The position numbers and the translations under genes are program-made. DNA of 64,000 bases from Alphaproteobacteria bacterium (GTDB lineage Bacteria; Pseudomonadota; Alphaproteobacteria; Micavibrionales; Micavibrionaceae). The DNA lies in the NCBI GenBank assembly GCA_030424975.1, contig JAUHVY010000002.1:248001-312000 (forward strand), given 5' to 3'. Position 1 is the first letter of the stretch, and every line of letters begins with the position of its first letter. Below the pieces are notes generated by a model, which saw only the letters and a program-made list of their open reading frames with translations, ran no database searches and was not told the DNA's origin. Positions 35,488 through 43,185 of the stretch are shown here, piece after piece.

Positions 35488-35553
35488 TAGGCTCTAAATC
35501 CACGAGCCTCGGACAAATTTTTTTATGTCCGAGCGGATCTGAAACAGAGCCTA
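35488..35553. promoter_or_regulatory. Nested inverted repeat in the divergent promoter region
   Basis: Between the sigma-like and multiubiquitin genes, an inner repeat CTCGGACA/TGTCCGAG (centre AATTTTTTTA), a middle ATCC/GGAT and an outer TAGGCTCT/AGAGCCTA are nested around one centre. It could be an operator for a dimeric regulator, or a structured RNA. The multiubiquitin ATG lies 68 bases beyond the right arm. Confidence 0.6.
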
Positions 35554-35621
35554 CCTAGGTATACGCATTTAATTGCTCAGATTCACAGCATTATATAGTC
35601 ATATCATTAAGGAGTAAAACC

Positions 35622-35957
35622 ATGATACAAAAAGACAAAGTTGACGATGTCGGGAAAGTCACCGTCATCGAAGATATTATAGATTTAGAAGAATACGCAA
35701 AACGAGGTGAGCGCCCGCCGCTTACAAAAGGATACCGCATTCGGATAAACGGCGAACAATACGTCATTTCTGATGCAAACCCAACTGGTCAGGAAATCTT
35801 GACTTTAGCGGGACTTCTTCCGCCGAAAAACTATACACTTCGCGTAAAAGTCGCTGGCAAACCTCCGCAAAAAGTTGGTTTGGATGAAGAAATCGACCTG
35901 CGCCAACCCGGTGTAGAAAAATTCAAAGCCTTGCCACGCGATCAAACGGAGGGGTAA
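35622..35957 (+). CDS. Multiubiquitin-domain (ubiquitin-like modifier) protein
   Basis: A 111-residue protein with one beta-grasp domain of the bacterial multiubiquitin type (YRIRINGEQYVISDANPTGQEILTLAG, then YTLRVKVAGKPPQKVGLDEEIDL). It ends QTEG, a single terminal Gly rather than Gly-Gly. About 35 residues of charged extension precede the domain. It should be activated by the E1-like gene downstream and passed to the E2-like protein. A clear AAGGAG precedes the ATG. First gene of a four-gene operon. Confidence 0.88.
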   Translation: MIQKDKVDDVGKVTVIEDIIDLEEYAKRGERPPLTKGYRIRINGEQYVISDANPTGQEILTLAGLLPPKNYTLRVKVAGKPPQKVGLDEEIDLRQPGVEKFKALPRDQTEG

Positions 35958-35959
35958 TA

Positions 35960-36361
35960 ATGGATACACGCCGCCAATTTGACCTGCTCGAAGAGGATGA
36001 AACCTTTTTAAAAGAATACGGATTGCCATGGGATACTATTGTGGATGGCTCGCAGTGGATCTTGATACATAAATTCAAGACACCACCAGGCTATAACCAC
36101 GAATGTGTAACAGCTGCTATCCGTATTGAGACCGGATATCCAAACACTCAGCTGGATATGGTCTATTTCTATCCAGCGTTGGCACGCACAGATGGGAAAC
36201 CTATAGGAGCTACCGACGCAAAGCAAAAGCTGGATGGTAAAGAATATCAGCGTTGGTCTCGCCATAGAACATCTGAAAATCCATGGGTTGCTGGGCGTGA
36301 TGGCCTTGGAACGCATGTTATTTTGATTGAAGACTGGTTGGAGCGGGAGTTCGAAAAATGA
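35960..36361 (+). CDS. E2-like ubiquitin-conjugating protein (prokaryotic E2 family E)
   Basis: A 133-residue protein matching the prokaryotic E2 family E that accompanies multiubiquitin genes. Seen: DMVYFYPALARTDG and the strongly patterned YQRWSRHRTSENPWVAGRDGLGTHV. The only Cys is Cys49 (HECVTA); whether it is the conjugating Cys I cannot tell. It starts two bases after the modifier stop and overlaps the E1-like gene by four bases. Confidence 0.82.
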   Translation: MDTRRQFDLLEEDETFLKEYGLPWDTIVDGSQWILIHKFKTPPGYNHECVTAAIRIETGYPNTQLDMVYFYPALARTDGKPIGATDAKQKLDGKEYQRWSRHRTSENPWVAGRDGLGTHVILIEDWLEREFEK

Positions 36362-37767
36362 TACCTCACACACTAACACTTACCGCTGCGCAACACCGAA
36401 ATCTTCAGAGACACCTGTTTCCAGGAGATGGCAAAGAGGCTGTTGCAATTCTTTTATGTGGCCGCAGAGATGGTGATAGGCGACATAGATTGATTGTGAG
36501 AGACATTTTTACAATCCCGTACGATAAATGTGTTCTTAGAGAGGTGGATAAGGTGATTTGGTCGCCTGATTATATCGTCCCTCAACTAGAGGAAGCGACT
36601 GAAAAGGGGCTCTCCATTATTAAAGTGCACAGTCATCCTACGGGATACCCAGAGTTCTCAAAAACGGATGATGAGGGCGACAATCGCCTTTTGCCCATGG
36701 TTAAAGGCTGGGTTGAGCATGATGTCGCTCATGGAAGCGTTGTAATGCTGCCTGATGGAACGATGTTTGGTCGAGTCATCGTGCATAATGACACAATGCA
36801 GCAGCTAGAGTGCATTAATGTCGTGGGCGATGATTTGCGTTTTTGGTACCAGAACTCTGGCGATACAAAAACACCAGATTTTATGGCGTCACATGCCCAG
36901 GCTTTTGATGAAGGCACAATTGAAAGACTTCAGAAGCTCTCTGTCGCCGTTGTTGGCTGTTCTGGCACCGGAAGTCCGGTGATAGAACAACTTATGCGCC
37001 TTGGTGTAGGAGAGCTGGTTCTTGTCGATTTTGATGAAATGGAAGAACGAAACGTTAACCGTATTCTGAACTCGACAATGAAAGACGCACGCCTAGAACG
37101 TCCTAAAGTTGACGTCTTGGCCGATGCCATTGAAAGAACTCGCCTAGGAACAAAGGTCATAAAATTGAAAAAGAATCTATGGGATGCAGAAGTAGTGCGT
37201 GCCATAGGACAATGCGATGTTATCTTTGGGTGCATGGATACAGTTGACGGGCGTTATTTGCTCAATAGTCTCGCCACCCATTACCTCATCCCCTATTTTG
37301 ATATCGGCATCAGACTGGACACATACAGGGAAGGCCCGAAAAAAGGAACAATCCGAGAGGTGTGCGGAACAGTTAATTATCTTCAGCCCGGCCTCTCCAG
37401 TTTGATGTCGCGCGGATTATTCAGCATGGAGGCTGTTAGAGCAGCTGGCTTAAAACGAAATGACCCCAGCGCACATGAACGCCAAATAAACGAAGGATAT
37501 ATCGCAGGGGTCGCTAATCATCGCCCTGCTGTGATAAGCGTAAATATGTTCGCCTCTTCATTAGCAGTGAATGAATTTTTGGCTAGACTTCACCCTTATA
37601 GAGAGTATCCCAATCAGTATTTTGCAAGCGTTCAGTTCAGCTTGGCTAGTATGGAGCTTATTATGGATCCAGAAGAAAACATTTGTGAGATATTGGTGCG
37701 CAAAGTAGGCTTTGGTGATACAAAACCTCTGCTCGGAGAAATGGAACTAGCGGAACGGCGAACATAA
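36358..37767 (+). CDS. JAB metallopeptidase-E1 (ThiF-type) fusion
   Basis: A 469-residue fusion. Residues about 1-145 form a JAB-type isopeptidase domain with the zinc motif HSHPTGYPEFSKTDD near 92-106, expected to cut or mature the modifier. From about 180 comes an E1/ThiF domain with the nucleotide site VAVVGCSGTGSP, VDFDEMEERNVNR and a downstream REVCGTVNY Cys that may form the thioester. So adenylation and deconjugation are in one chain. Overlaps both neighbours by one to four bases. Confidence 0.9.
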   Translation: MIPHTLTLTAAQHRNLQRHLFPGDGKEAVAILLCGRRDGDRRHRLIVRDIFTIPYDKCVLREVDKVIWSPDYIVPQLEEATEKGLSIIKVHSHPTGYPEFSKTDDEGDNRLLPMVKGWVEHDVAHGSVVMLPDGTMFGRVIVHNDTMQQLECINVVGDDLRFWYQNSGDTKTPDFMASHAQAFDEGTIERLQKLSVAVVGCSGTGSPVIEQLMRLGVGELVLVDFDEMEERNVNRILNSTMKDARLERPKVDVLADAIERTRLGTKVIKLKKNLWDAEVVRAIGQCDVIFGCMDTVDGRYLLNSLATHYLIPYFDIGIRLDTYREGPKKGTIREVCGTVNYLQPGLSSLMSRGLFSMEAVRAAGLKRNDPSAHERQINEGYIAGVANHRPAVISVNMFASSLAVNEFLARLHPYREYPNQYFASVQFSLASMELIMDPEENICEILVRKVGFGDTKPLLGEMELAERRT

Positions 37768-38135
37768 TGATCTTATTAAAAACTTTCTTTCTTTGGGTTC
37801 TTAGTCTTTTTGGTATCTATCCAGATAAGTACCTCACCCTAAAAGTAAATGAAGCTCTGCCCCCCATACTTAAAAAGAATATAATTTATATTGTAGAGGA
37901 AGACGGATATCAGGAGCAAGCTGCAATGCTCTGCCCATGTGGATGTAAGCGCATCTTGCATATGAACTTGCTTCCAGATGAACGGCCCTGCTGGAAAGTT
38001 ATAGAATATAAAGATGGAAGTGTTTCCCTAAACCCTTCAGTATGGCGTAAAACTGATTGTCGCTCTCATTTTTGGTTTATTAAGGGCAAGATTAAATGGG
38101 TAGGTAATATGCAAAACAATCCTCATGATTTTTAA
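37767..38135 (+). CDS. DUF6527-like zinc-ribbon protein
   Basis: A 122-residue protein whose ATG overlaps the E1 stop by one base. It has a metal-binding CPCGCKRILHMNLLPDE motif, later CWKV and KTDCRSHFW, matching the DUF6527 proteins that follow E1 genes in multiubiquitin operons. The first 16 residues are hydrophobic (LLKTFFLWVLSLFGIY) and may anchor it to the membrane. Role unknown; it could recognise targets. Confidence 0.82.
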   Translation: MILLKTFFLWVLSLFGIYPDKYLTLKVNEALPPILKKNIIYIVEEDGYQEQAAMLCPCGCKRILHMNLLPDERPCWKVIEYKDGSVSLNPSVWRKTDCRSHFWFIKGKIKWVGNMQNNPHDF

Positions 38136-38197
38136 ACATACAAACTTAATTCAGCAGTGCAGATAAAACCAATCAAATCTAACTTTATTTAATAAAT

Positions 38198-39478
38198 TTA
38201 CATTGTCCTATTGAATTCAAAATCAGATCTAATTACAACACTCTCAAACTTTGCGTCGGGATGCTTTTCTTTCATCTCCATATATTGTCCGATGTCTTTT
38301 CTCATTTGTGAAATAACGTCATTGCGCTCGTCTCTCAGGTTTTGAATTTTATCCTGCAGCTTTTGCCTTTCGTGAAGCTGCTTCTCAACAAGCTTTTGTT
38401 TTTCAGCCCTATCTCGCAAACGACATGCCATCGCCTCTTGCTCGTTTTGGTTTCTGATCTTTTTGTAACGTCCCGTTATACGTGACAAGATGCTTTTCAA
38501 TCCTTTTGGAACGCGTTTCATGCGATGTGTTTCCTCTTTTTGCCAACGCTCATTTTGATTGTGCTCCAACGTATCACGTTCATGCCTGTGCTTATTGCGC
38601 ATCGTAATCGCAGCATTTTTAACAGGCTGATACTTTTTCTGAGTATCATGCCGAACAGTTTGAATATGAGCATCCAGCGCGTCCGTCATTTTATTAGCGA
38701 TAATATGTTTCGCTTCTTCAACAGATGGCAAAAATTTAGGCTTACCCAAACGTTCCGTTAAAGCCTTTGTTTTTTGCCCGCTCCACCGAGATAAAGAATA
38801 AACTTCTCCTTTATAATCAACAGCGACAAAACCCCGACGGTCACCTCTTGCAAGCACAAATCCATATGACTGTAGCGCTTGCACGTATGATTGAGGATTA
38901 TCAGAGCGTTCCCAAGCTTGCTGAAACATTGCTTTGAGCATTCGTGGATCTTGTTCCGTGCGCTTCGCCTGCTGCCATTCCTGCAAGGTAAATGAAGCAG
39001 GATCACGAAAGCTTCGATCAATATACCCCTTCGGCAGTTCCCACTCATGCTGTAAAAACAAATCTTTCGAGAGATCATTGAGCTTGTTCTTATAGTGAGG
39101 AAGATTAATTGCCTTCATCTCTTCTGCATCTATGCGTGACCAAACACAATGCGCGTGCCGTCGTCCTTCTTTTTCATGAAAGACGATCACGCGGGGCTGG
39201 TTATCAAGGTTCAATTTATTTTCAAGGGCATTGATCGCATTTTCAAAATCTTCGATAGAAGCTGTCTCTTTTTGCGGTGGATTAAGGGAAACAGAGAATA
39301 AATATTGCCTGCATTTTGTTGCGTTACTTACGGATTCAATTTCATGGAAAGCTTCTTTCAAAGTTTCAGATGAAAGGTTTCTGATTTCATGAATTTCAAC
39401 ATGTTCATTGTCTTCTGTTTTCAGAAGATGAAGGGCAAGCTCATCACCGTTACCGCGTTGTGATCCTTTTAAAATCAT
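38198..39478 (-). CDS. Relaxase, VirD2/MOBP-like
   Basis: Nicks the transfer origin and leads the strand into the recipient. The 426-residue protein has the metal-binding motif RRHAHCVWSRID (HxH) near residue 107-118 and a preceding PRVIVFHEKEGR, typical of VirD2/MobL relaxases. The catalytic Tyr is not obvious; the usual N-terminal site is weak here. The C-terminal half is a long, charged coiled coil. Convergent with the ubiquitin-like operon. Confidence 0.85.
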   Translation of the reverse strand: MILKGSQRGNGDELALHLLKTEDNEHVEIHEIRNLSSETLKEAFHEIESVSNATKCRQYLFSVSLNPPQKETASIEDFENAINALENKLNLDNQPRVIVFHEKEGRRHAHCVWSRIDAEEMKAINLPHYKNKLNDLSKDLFLQHEWELPKGYIDRSFRDPASFTLQEWQQAKRTEQDPRMLKAMFQQAWERSDNPQSYVQALQSYGFVLARGDRRGFVAVDYKGEVYSLSRWSGQKTKALTERLGKPKFLPSVEEAKHIIANKMTDALDAHIQTVRHDTQKKYQPVKNAAITMRNKHRHERDTLEHNQNERWQKEETHRMKRVPKGLKSILSRITGRYKKIRNQNEQEAMACRLRDRAEKQKLVEKQLHERQKLQDKIQNLRDERNDVISQMRKDIGQYMEMKEKHPDAKFESVVIRSDFEFNRTM

Positions 39479-39529
39479 GAAACCTCTCTTGCTCTGATTT
39501 TAAAAGAATAACGATTTAATATTGGGCGG

Positions 39530-39889
39530 CTATTTTGGCGGGCGTAAACCTAAAGCTTTCATCAATGCATTGCGCATAAACGTTATATCTGCACACGCCT
39601 GAAGAAGCGCTTCATAAGTTTCAGTGTTTGCAGGCAAAGAGCCGCTATTCATTGCTTTTGCTAATTGGTTAAGATTACTGGATATCCGTGAAGAACCGAG
39701 CATAGCTTGTACTTTTGCAAGTTCCTGTTTATCTTTAATCGGCCTTCTGAAATTGCGTCTGTTCGGCTGTTCCGCCAGAAGCTGCTGGCGAATATATGTA
39801 CCCAAAGGCATTGAACCAGCCTGCTTGTCCAGAAACTCGCGTTGTTCCGGGGTTAATCTTAATGAAAAGGGAATGCGTTTATCAGTCAT
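39530..39889 (-). CDS. mobC: MobC-like relaxosome accessory protein
   Basis: A 119-residue protein with an N-terminal ribbon-helix-helix (IPFSLRLTPEQREFLDKQAGSMPLGTYIRQQLL) and the MobC-type LAKVQAMLGSSRISSNLNQLAKAMNSG. It should bind the transfer origin, melt DNA and recruit the relaxase. It is encoded 51 bases upstream of the relaxase gene in the same direction. Confidence 0.88.
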   Translation of the reverse strand: MTDKRIPFSLRLTPEQREFLDKQAGSMPLGTYIRQQLLAEQPNRRNFRRPIKDKQELAKVQAMLGSSRISSNLNQLAKAMNSGSLPANTETYEALLQACADITFMRNALMKALGLRPPK

Positions 39890-39942
39890 ATAAGAATTAT
39901 ATGCCAGAAGTATTTTATAGCTGGGCGCAGGTAGTATGACTG
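39883..39942. other. Candidate origin of transfer (oriT)
   Basis: Just upstream of mobC, CAGTCATA (39883-39890) and TATGACTG (39935-39942) form a perfect inverted repeat. Between them the minus strand reads CTACCTG-CGCCC, which resembles the ATCCTG-C nick core of MOBP origins; the nick would fall near 39927/39928. The left arm overlaps the mobC start codon. Position and pattern are suggestive only. Confidence 0.4.
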
Positions 39943-39987
39943 TTTAAAATAAATAGAATATATAATGGAATTTGAGGACTTTATACC

Positions 39988-40743
39988 ATGGCAGTGTTAT
40001 CTGAAAATGGCGTTTCTTTTGTTTATCATTATGCGCCGCTACATTATTTACCTTTTATAGCTCGCTCTAATAAATTAATGAGCAAACCAAGGCTATTAGA
40101 GGCAGGATTTGCGAACACACACTTTCGTAGCAAATCTAAAAATTTAGATTCTAAACGTGGTTTTGGAGATTTTTTACACCTAACAACCTCTTCTCATCCT
40201 AACATTCTAAAAGCAAAGTTAAGCGCGGGCTTCCCTCACATCTGCATACAAATGAACTCAGATTACATAGATGAACATGACTATCTGTTATGCAGATACA
40301 ATATTGCTATGACACGGCAACTTCGCAAAGATGACAAACCAGGATTCAAGGAGTCTCCTCACAATGGAGCATATTATGGAGACATGCAAATTCCGGTTGC
40401 AAAGTCACAAAATGAAAAGCAATCTATGTTAAGTCACCACGTACCTAAAGGTACGATGATAGAAATATTAATAAAAAATGAAATAATACTCCCACCAAAT
40501 ACAATTATAACTTGTTTTTCTGTAGAAGATCAGCGTATTGTTAATCAACTACTTGAAAAATATGAGTTAAATTGGTCTTGCAACAGAGTGGATGCTCCGC
40601 ATTATTCAAGATGCTCAAGCCACGCAACTAATGTTTCAGCTTTTGTAAAAAAAGCTATTGAGAGAGAAGATTGGTTAGGAGACGGACTTGAATTCGACAA
40701 ATTCAAAAATTATTCTACTAAGCGGCCCGATTGCAGTGGGTAA
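39988..40743 (+). CDS. DarT-like (DUF4433-type) ADP-ribosyltransferase-fold protein
   Basis: A 251-residue protein resembling DarT, the toxin that ADP-ribosylates thymidine in single-stranded DNA. Similar blocks: FVYHYAPLHYLPFIARSNKL near 11-30, GFGDFLHLTTSSHPNIL near 58-74, and NEKQSMLSHHVPKGTMIEI near 142-160, where DarT has its catalytic Glu. No DarG-type antitoxin with a macrodomain is nearby. GAGGAC lies ten bases before the ATG. It overlaps the next gene by 56 bases, so it belongs with the kinase and PurZ-like genes. Remote homology, so moderate confidence. Confidence 0.55.
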   Translation: MAVLSENGVSFVYHYAPLHYLPFIARSNKLMSKPRLLEAGFANTHFRSKSKNLDSKRGFGDFLHLTTSSHPNILKAKLSAGFPHICIQMNSDYIDEHDYLLCRYNIAMTRQLRKDDKPGFKESPHNGAYYGDMQIPVAKSQNEKQSMLSHHVPKGTMIEILIKNEIILPPNTIITCFSVEDQRIVNQLLEKYELNWSCNRVDAPHYSRCSSHATNVSAFVKKAIEREDWLGDGLEFDKFKNYSTKRPDCSG

Positions 40744-41266
40744 AAGTACATTTACTGAACACCTCACTCAAAAACATAGCTTTGCACTCGTCAGCTCTAG
40801 CGGAATTTTAAAAGACATAGCGTCTAAAAAAGGGCTCCCAGTAGAGCGTAAAACCCTTCAAGACCTTGGTGACAAGTTAGATAATGAAACATGCTACCGA
40901 TGGGTGTCTGACGCTTTCCTACAGAAATTAAATCATAATGAACATAATCTATATTGGATTTTTGATAGTATCCGAAAAAATCAGCAAAAAGAAAATTTCT
41001 TAAGACTCTTTCCTAACAACTCTCTTCACGTCCATTTAACCGCACCAGATAATATATTAGCTGAAAGGTATAATAACAGAAAAGAAAACCAACAAAACTC
41101 TCAAGACAAAATTCCTTATGAGATTGCTAAAAATCATACGAACGAGCAAGAAGCTCGATCTCTATTTGATCAAGCTGATTTAATATATGATACAGAAAAA
41201 CAAGAAATAAACTCGATCGTCATGGATGTTATTAAAAATTTGGAGGCAATGAAATGCCCCAAATAG
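40688..41266 (+). CDS. Small P-loop (nucleotide/nucleoside-type) kinase
   Basis: A 192-residue kinase of the adenylate-kinase/AAA_33-like type with Walker A SGPIAVGKST near 12-21 and a lid-like RYNNRKE. The start is TTG at 40688; AGGAG lies six bases upstream and there is no better ATG. The first 65 residues parallel the N-terminal domain of the next gene (SGPIAVGKS versus SGRICTGKS, then a shared LGDKLD/FGDKLD), so the two arose by duplication. Substrate unknown; a nucleoside monophosphate is the natural guess. Confidence 0.75.
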   Translation: MNSTNSKIILLSGPIAVGKSTFTEHLTQKHSFALVSSSGILKDIASKKGLPVERKTLQDLGDKLDNETCYRWVSDAFLQKLNHNEHNLYWIFDSIRKNQQKENFLRLFPNNSLHVHLTAPDNILAERYNNRKENQQNSQDKIPYEIAKNHTNEQEARSLFDQADLIYDTEKQEINSIVMDVIKNLEAMKCPK

Positions 41267-42975
41267 TTGTGATTTCAGGCCGTATATGTACTGGCAAATC
41301 TGCTTTAGCAAAAGAACTTTCAAAGAATCATAATTTTAAAGTTTTTAGGACATCTGAAATTTTGAAAGAAAAAGCTAAGGAAGAAGAAATTGCCCTTACT
41401 AAAGATAAGCTAGCTCTACAAAAATTTGGCGACAAACTTGATGAAGACACAGAATCTAAATGGTTGTTTAATGAGATTGAAAAATATGTTCTAGCTAATA
41501 ACGCTGAAGTAAGCATTGTAGTTGATCATGTGCGTACTTTTGACCAATTAAAGTATTTTCGTGAAAAATCACGCTGGTTGGTTACGCATGTGCATTTATA
41601 TGCTTCAAACAAAGCCACAAGAAAAAGATACCAAGATAAAAAAGATACACAGAACCTAGATTTATCATATGAAGACGCTGATCCGGTTAAAAATGACCTC
41701 GATATTGAGATGTTTAAAAACGATGCTGATGTTCGAATTTTTACTGACAGAACAGACAACAAGGACACATATGTTAGGGTGGCTGCACGATTAGGCCTAT
41801 TTTCACCACCGAGAACTCGTCTTGTCGATGTACTTGTGGGTGGACAATACGGAAGTGAAGGAAAAGGCCATATAGCATCATATCTAGCCAGAGAATATGA
41901 TGTTCTGATTAGGGTTGGTGGCCCCAATGCTGGCCACACAGTACTCGGCGTAGAGACAGGTGAAAGATATACTCATCACCTACTGCCCTCAGGCTGTAGT
42001 GACGTACAAGCAAGGGTCCTACTAGGTCCAGGAATGACGATAAATTTACCGAACCTATTAGACGAAATTCGTGACTGCAAATTAGACACTACACGTTTAT
42101 TTATAGACCCCCAAGCTATAATAATTGAGGAAGAAGATATAGAAAAAGAAAAGGGAAATCTGCGCGATGAGATTTCTTCTACCGCGAGCGGCAGTGGCGC
42201 AGCATCGGCGCGAAGAATTCTCGAAAGGAAACCTACTGGCAACATTAGATTAGCTCGAAATGTTGAAGAATTACAGCCCTATATCGGCAGTACGGTGGAT
42301 CAATTAGAGCTTGCCTACTCGCGGGGCGAACGAGTAATGTTAGAAGGAACACAAGGAAGTGCTTTAAGTATTTTTCATGGTGATTATCCTCATGTTACCT
42401 CAAGAGACACAAATGTTGCCGGATGTCTAGCTGAGGCAGGAATTTCACCCAGCAGAGTTCGAAGGGTTATTATGGTAGTGCGTTATACTCCTATCAGAGT
42501 GCAAAGCCCAAGCGGCGAAGGAAAAACCTCTGGAAAATTAAAACATGAAACAGATTGGAAAGAAATTGCAGAAAATGCAACCTACGAAGATCACAAAAGT
42601 TATGATGAAAATGAAGCTGCTGCTCTTGAATTAGAAAAAATCTTAAGAAAAGCAGAAAAAACCTCGACTACTAAAAAAGACAGACGCGTAGCTTGGTTTG
42701 ACTGGGAACAATTCAGAAAAGCATGCGCACTCAATGCTCCAACTGACATAGTGCTTACCTTTACAGATTATATTCACATATCAAATAGAAAAGCACGCCG
42801 TTTTGATCAACTTACTGAAGATACCATTAAATTTATTGAAGAAATTGAACGTGTTGCACAAGCTCCAGTTTCGCTTATTAATACAAGATTTCCTCAATCC
42901 GAAAACGAAGATATTTTCGATCTAAGAACTATAATTGATAGACGGAACTGGAAAGGATCCAGAAAATCAATGTAG
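41254..42975 (+). CDS. P-loop kinase fused to PurZ-like adenylosuccinate synthetase
   Basis: A 573-residue fusion. Residues 1-185: P-loop kinase (GRICTGKS at 9-16, VVDHVR near 89-94, lid RKRYQDKK). Residues 190-570: adenylosuccinate-synthetase fold with GGQYGSEGKG, NAGHT (His228), LEGTQGSALSIFHGDYPHVTSRDT and RRVAWFDWEQFRKACALN. Ser201 stands where PurA has the catalytic Asp (GDEGKG), as in phage PurZ, which joins Asp to dGMP on the route to 2-aminoadenine. The PurA guanine-site KLD is TFTD here. GGAGG precedes the ATG, with 13 bases of overlap with the first kinase. Clearly not the housekeeping PurA. Confidence 0.85.
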   Translation: MPQIVVISGRICTGKSALAKELSKNHNFKVFRTSEILKEKAKEEEIALTKDKLALQKFGDKLDEDTESKWLFNEIEKYVLANNAEVSIVVDHVRTFDQLKYFREKSRWLVTHVHLYASNKATRKRYQDKKDTQNLDLSYEDADPVKNDLDIEMFKNDADVRIFTDRTDNKDTYVRVAARLGLFSPPRTRLVDVLVGGQYGSEGKGHIASYLAREYDVLIRVGGPNAGHTVLGVETGERYTHHLLPSGCSDVQARVLLGPGMTINLPNLLDEIRDCKLDTTRLFIDPQAIIIEEEDIEKEKGNLRDEISSTASGSGAASARRILERKPTGNIRLARNVEELQPYIGSTVDQLELAYSRGERVMLEGTQGSALSIFHGDYPHVTSRDTNVAGCLAEAGISPSRVRRVIMVVRYTPIRVQSPSGEGKTSGKLKHETDWKEIAENATYEDHKSYDENEAAALELEKILRKAEKTSTTKKDRRVAWFDWEQFRKACALNAPTDIVLTFTDYIHISNRKARRFDQLTEDTIKFIEEIERVAQAPVSLINTRFPQSENEDIFDLRTIIDRRNWKGSRKSM

Positions 42976-43011
42976 TTAGTTATAAATATTTTAGAGATGA
43001 GGTTGTGCTCT

Positions 43012-43037
43012 GGGGTTCAATTGAACCCCTTTTTTTC
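43012..43037 (+). terminator. Terminator of the DarT-like/kinase/PurZ-like operon
   Basis: The 18-bp palindrome GGGGTTCAATTGAACCCC folds into a 7-bp stem with an AATT loop, followed by eight T. It is also the right-end copy of the palindrome found beside the integrase gene at 9624-9641. Confidence 0.85.
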
Positions 43038-43123
43038 TATGTTCATGGATTGTTCACGCCAAAATTGATAAAATCGGAAAAATTTTTATAGGATTTCTGC
43101 GGTTTTGCGAAAAGGTAAGAAAT

Positions 43124-43162
43124 TTGCCAAGGTTGGGGCCGAGGGTTCGAATCCCTTCACTC
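43124..43162 (+). repeat. Right attachment repeat (tRNA-Gly 3' fragment)
   Basis: Identical over 39 bases to 9539-9577. The fragment lacks the four bases GCTC of the tRNA 3' end and then continues CCATTATTTT as at the left end. It cannot form a tRNA. Confidence 0.92.
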
Positions 43163-43185
43163 CATTATTTTAATGGTACACACAG

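Larger units (their letters stand above)
9539..43162. mobile_element. Integrative mobilizable element in tRNA-Gly, about 33.6 kb
   Basis: Bounded by a 39-bp direct repeat of the tRNA-Gly 3' part. It encodes integrase and excisionase-like genes at the left, a coupling protein, a relaxase and a MobC-like protein, but no mating-channel genes, so it should be mobilised by a helper system. Cargo: a type I restriction-modification operon with Septu-like and HrgA-like genes, an HpaII-like restriction set, a ubiquitin-like operon, and a DarT-like/kinase/PurZ-like operon. Many genes are visibly more A+T-rich than the flanking chromosome. Confidence 0.9.

Noticed and set aside
41254-42975. Housekeeping purA for adenine synthesis
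   Set aside because: It is fused to a kinase, sits inside a mobile element, and lacks the catalytic Asp and the KLD motif of PurA.
9539-43162. Prophage
   Set aside because: There are no capsid, portal, terminase, tail or lysis genes; relaxase and coupling protein point to a mobilizable element.
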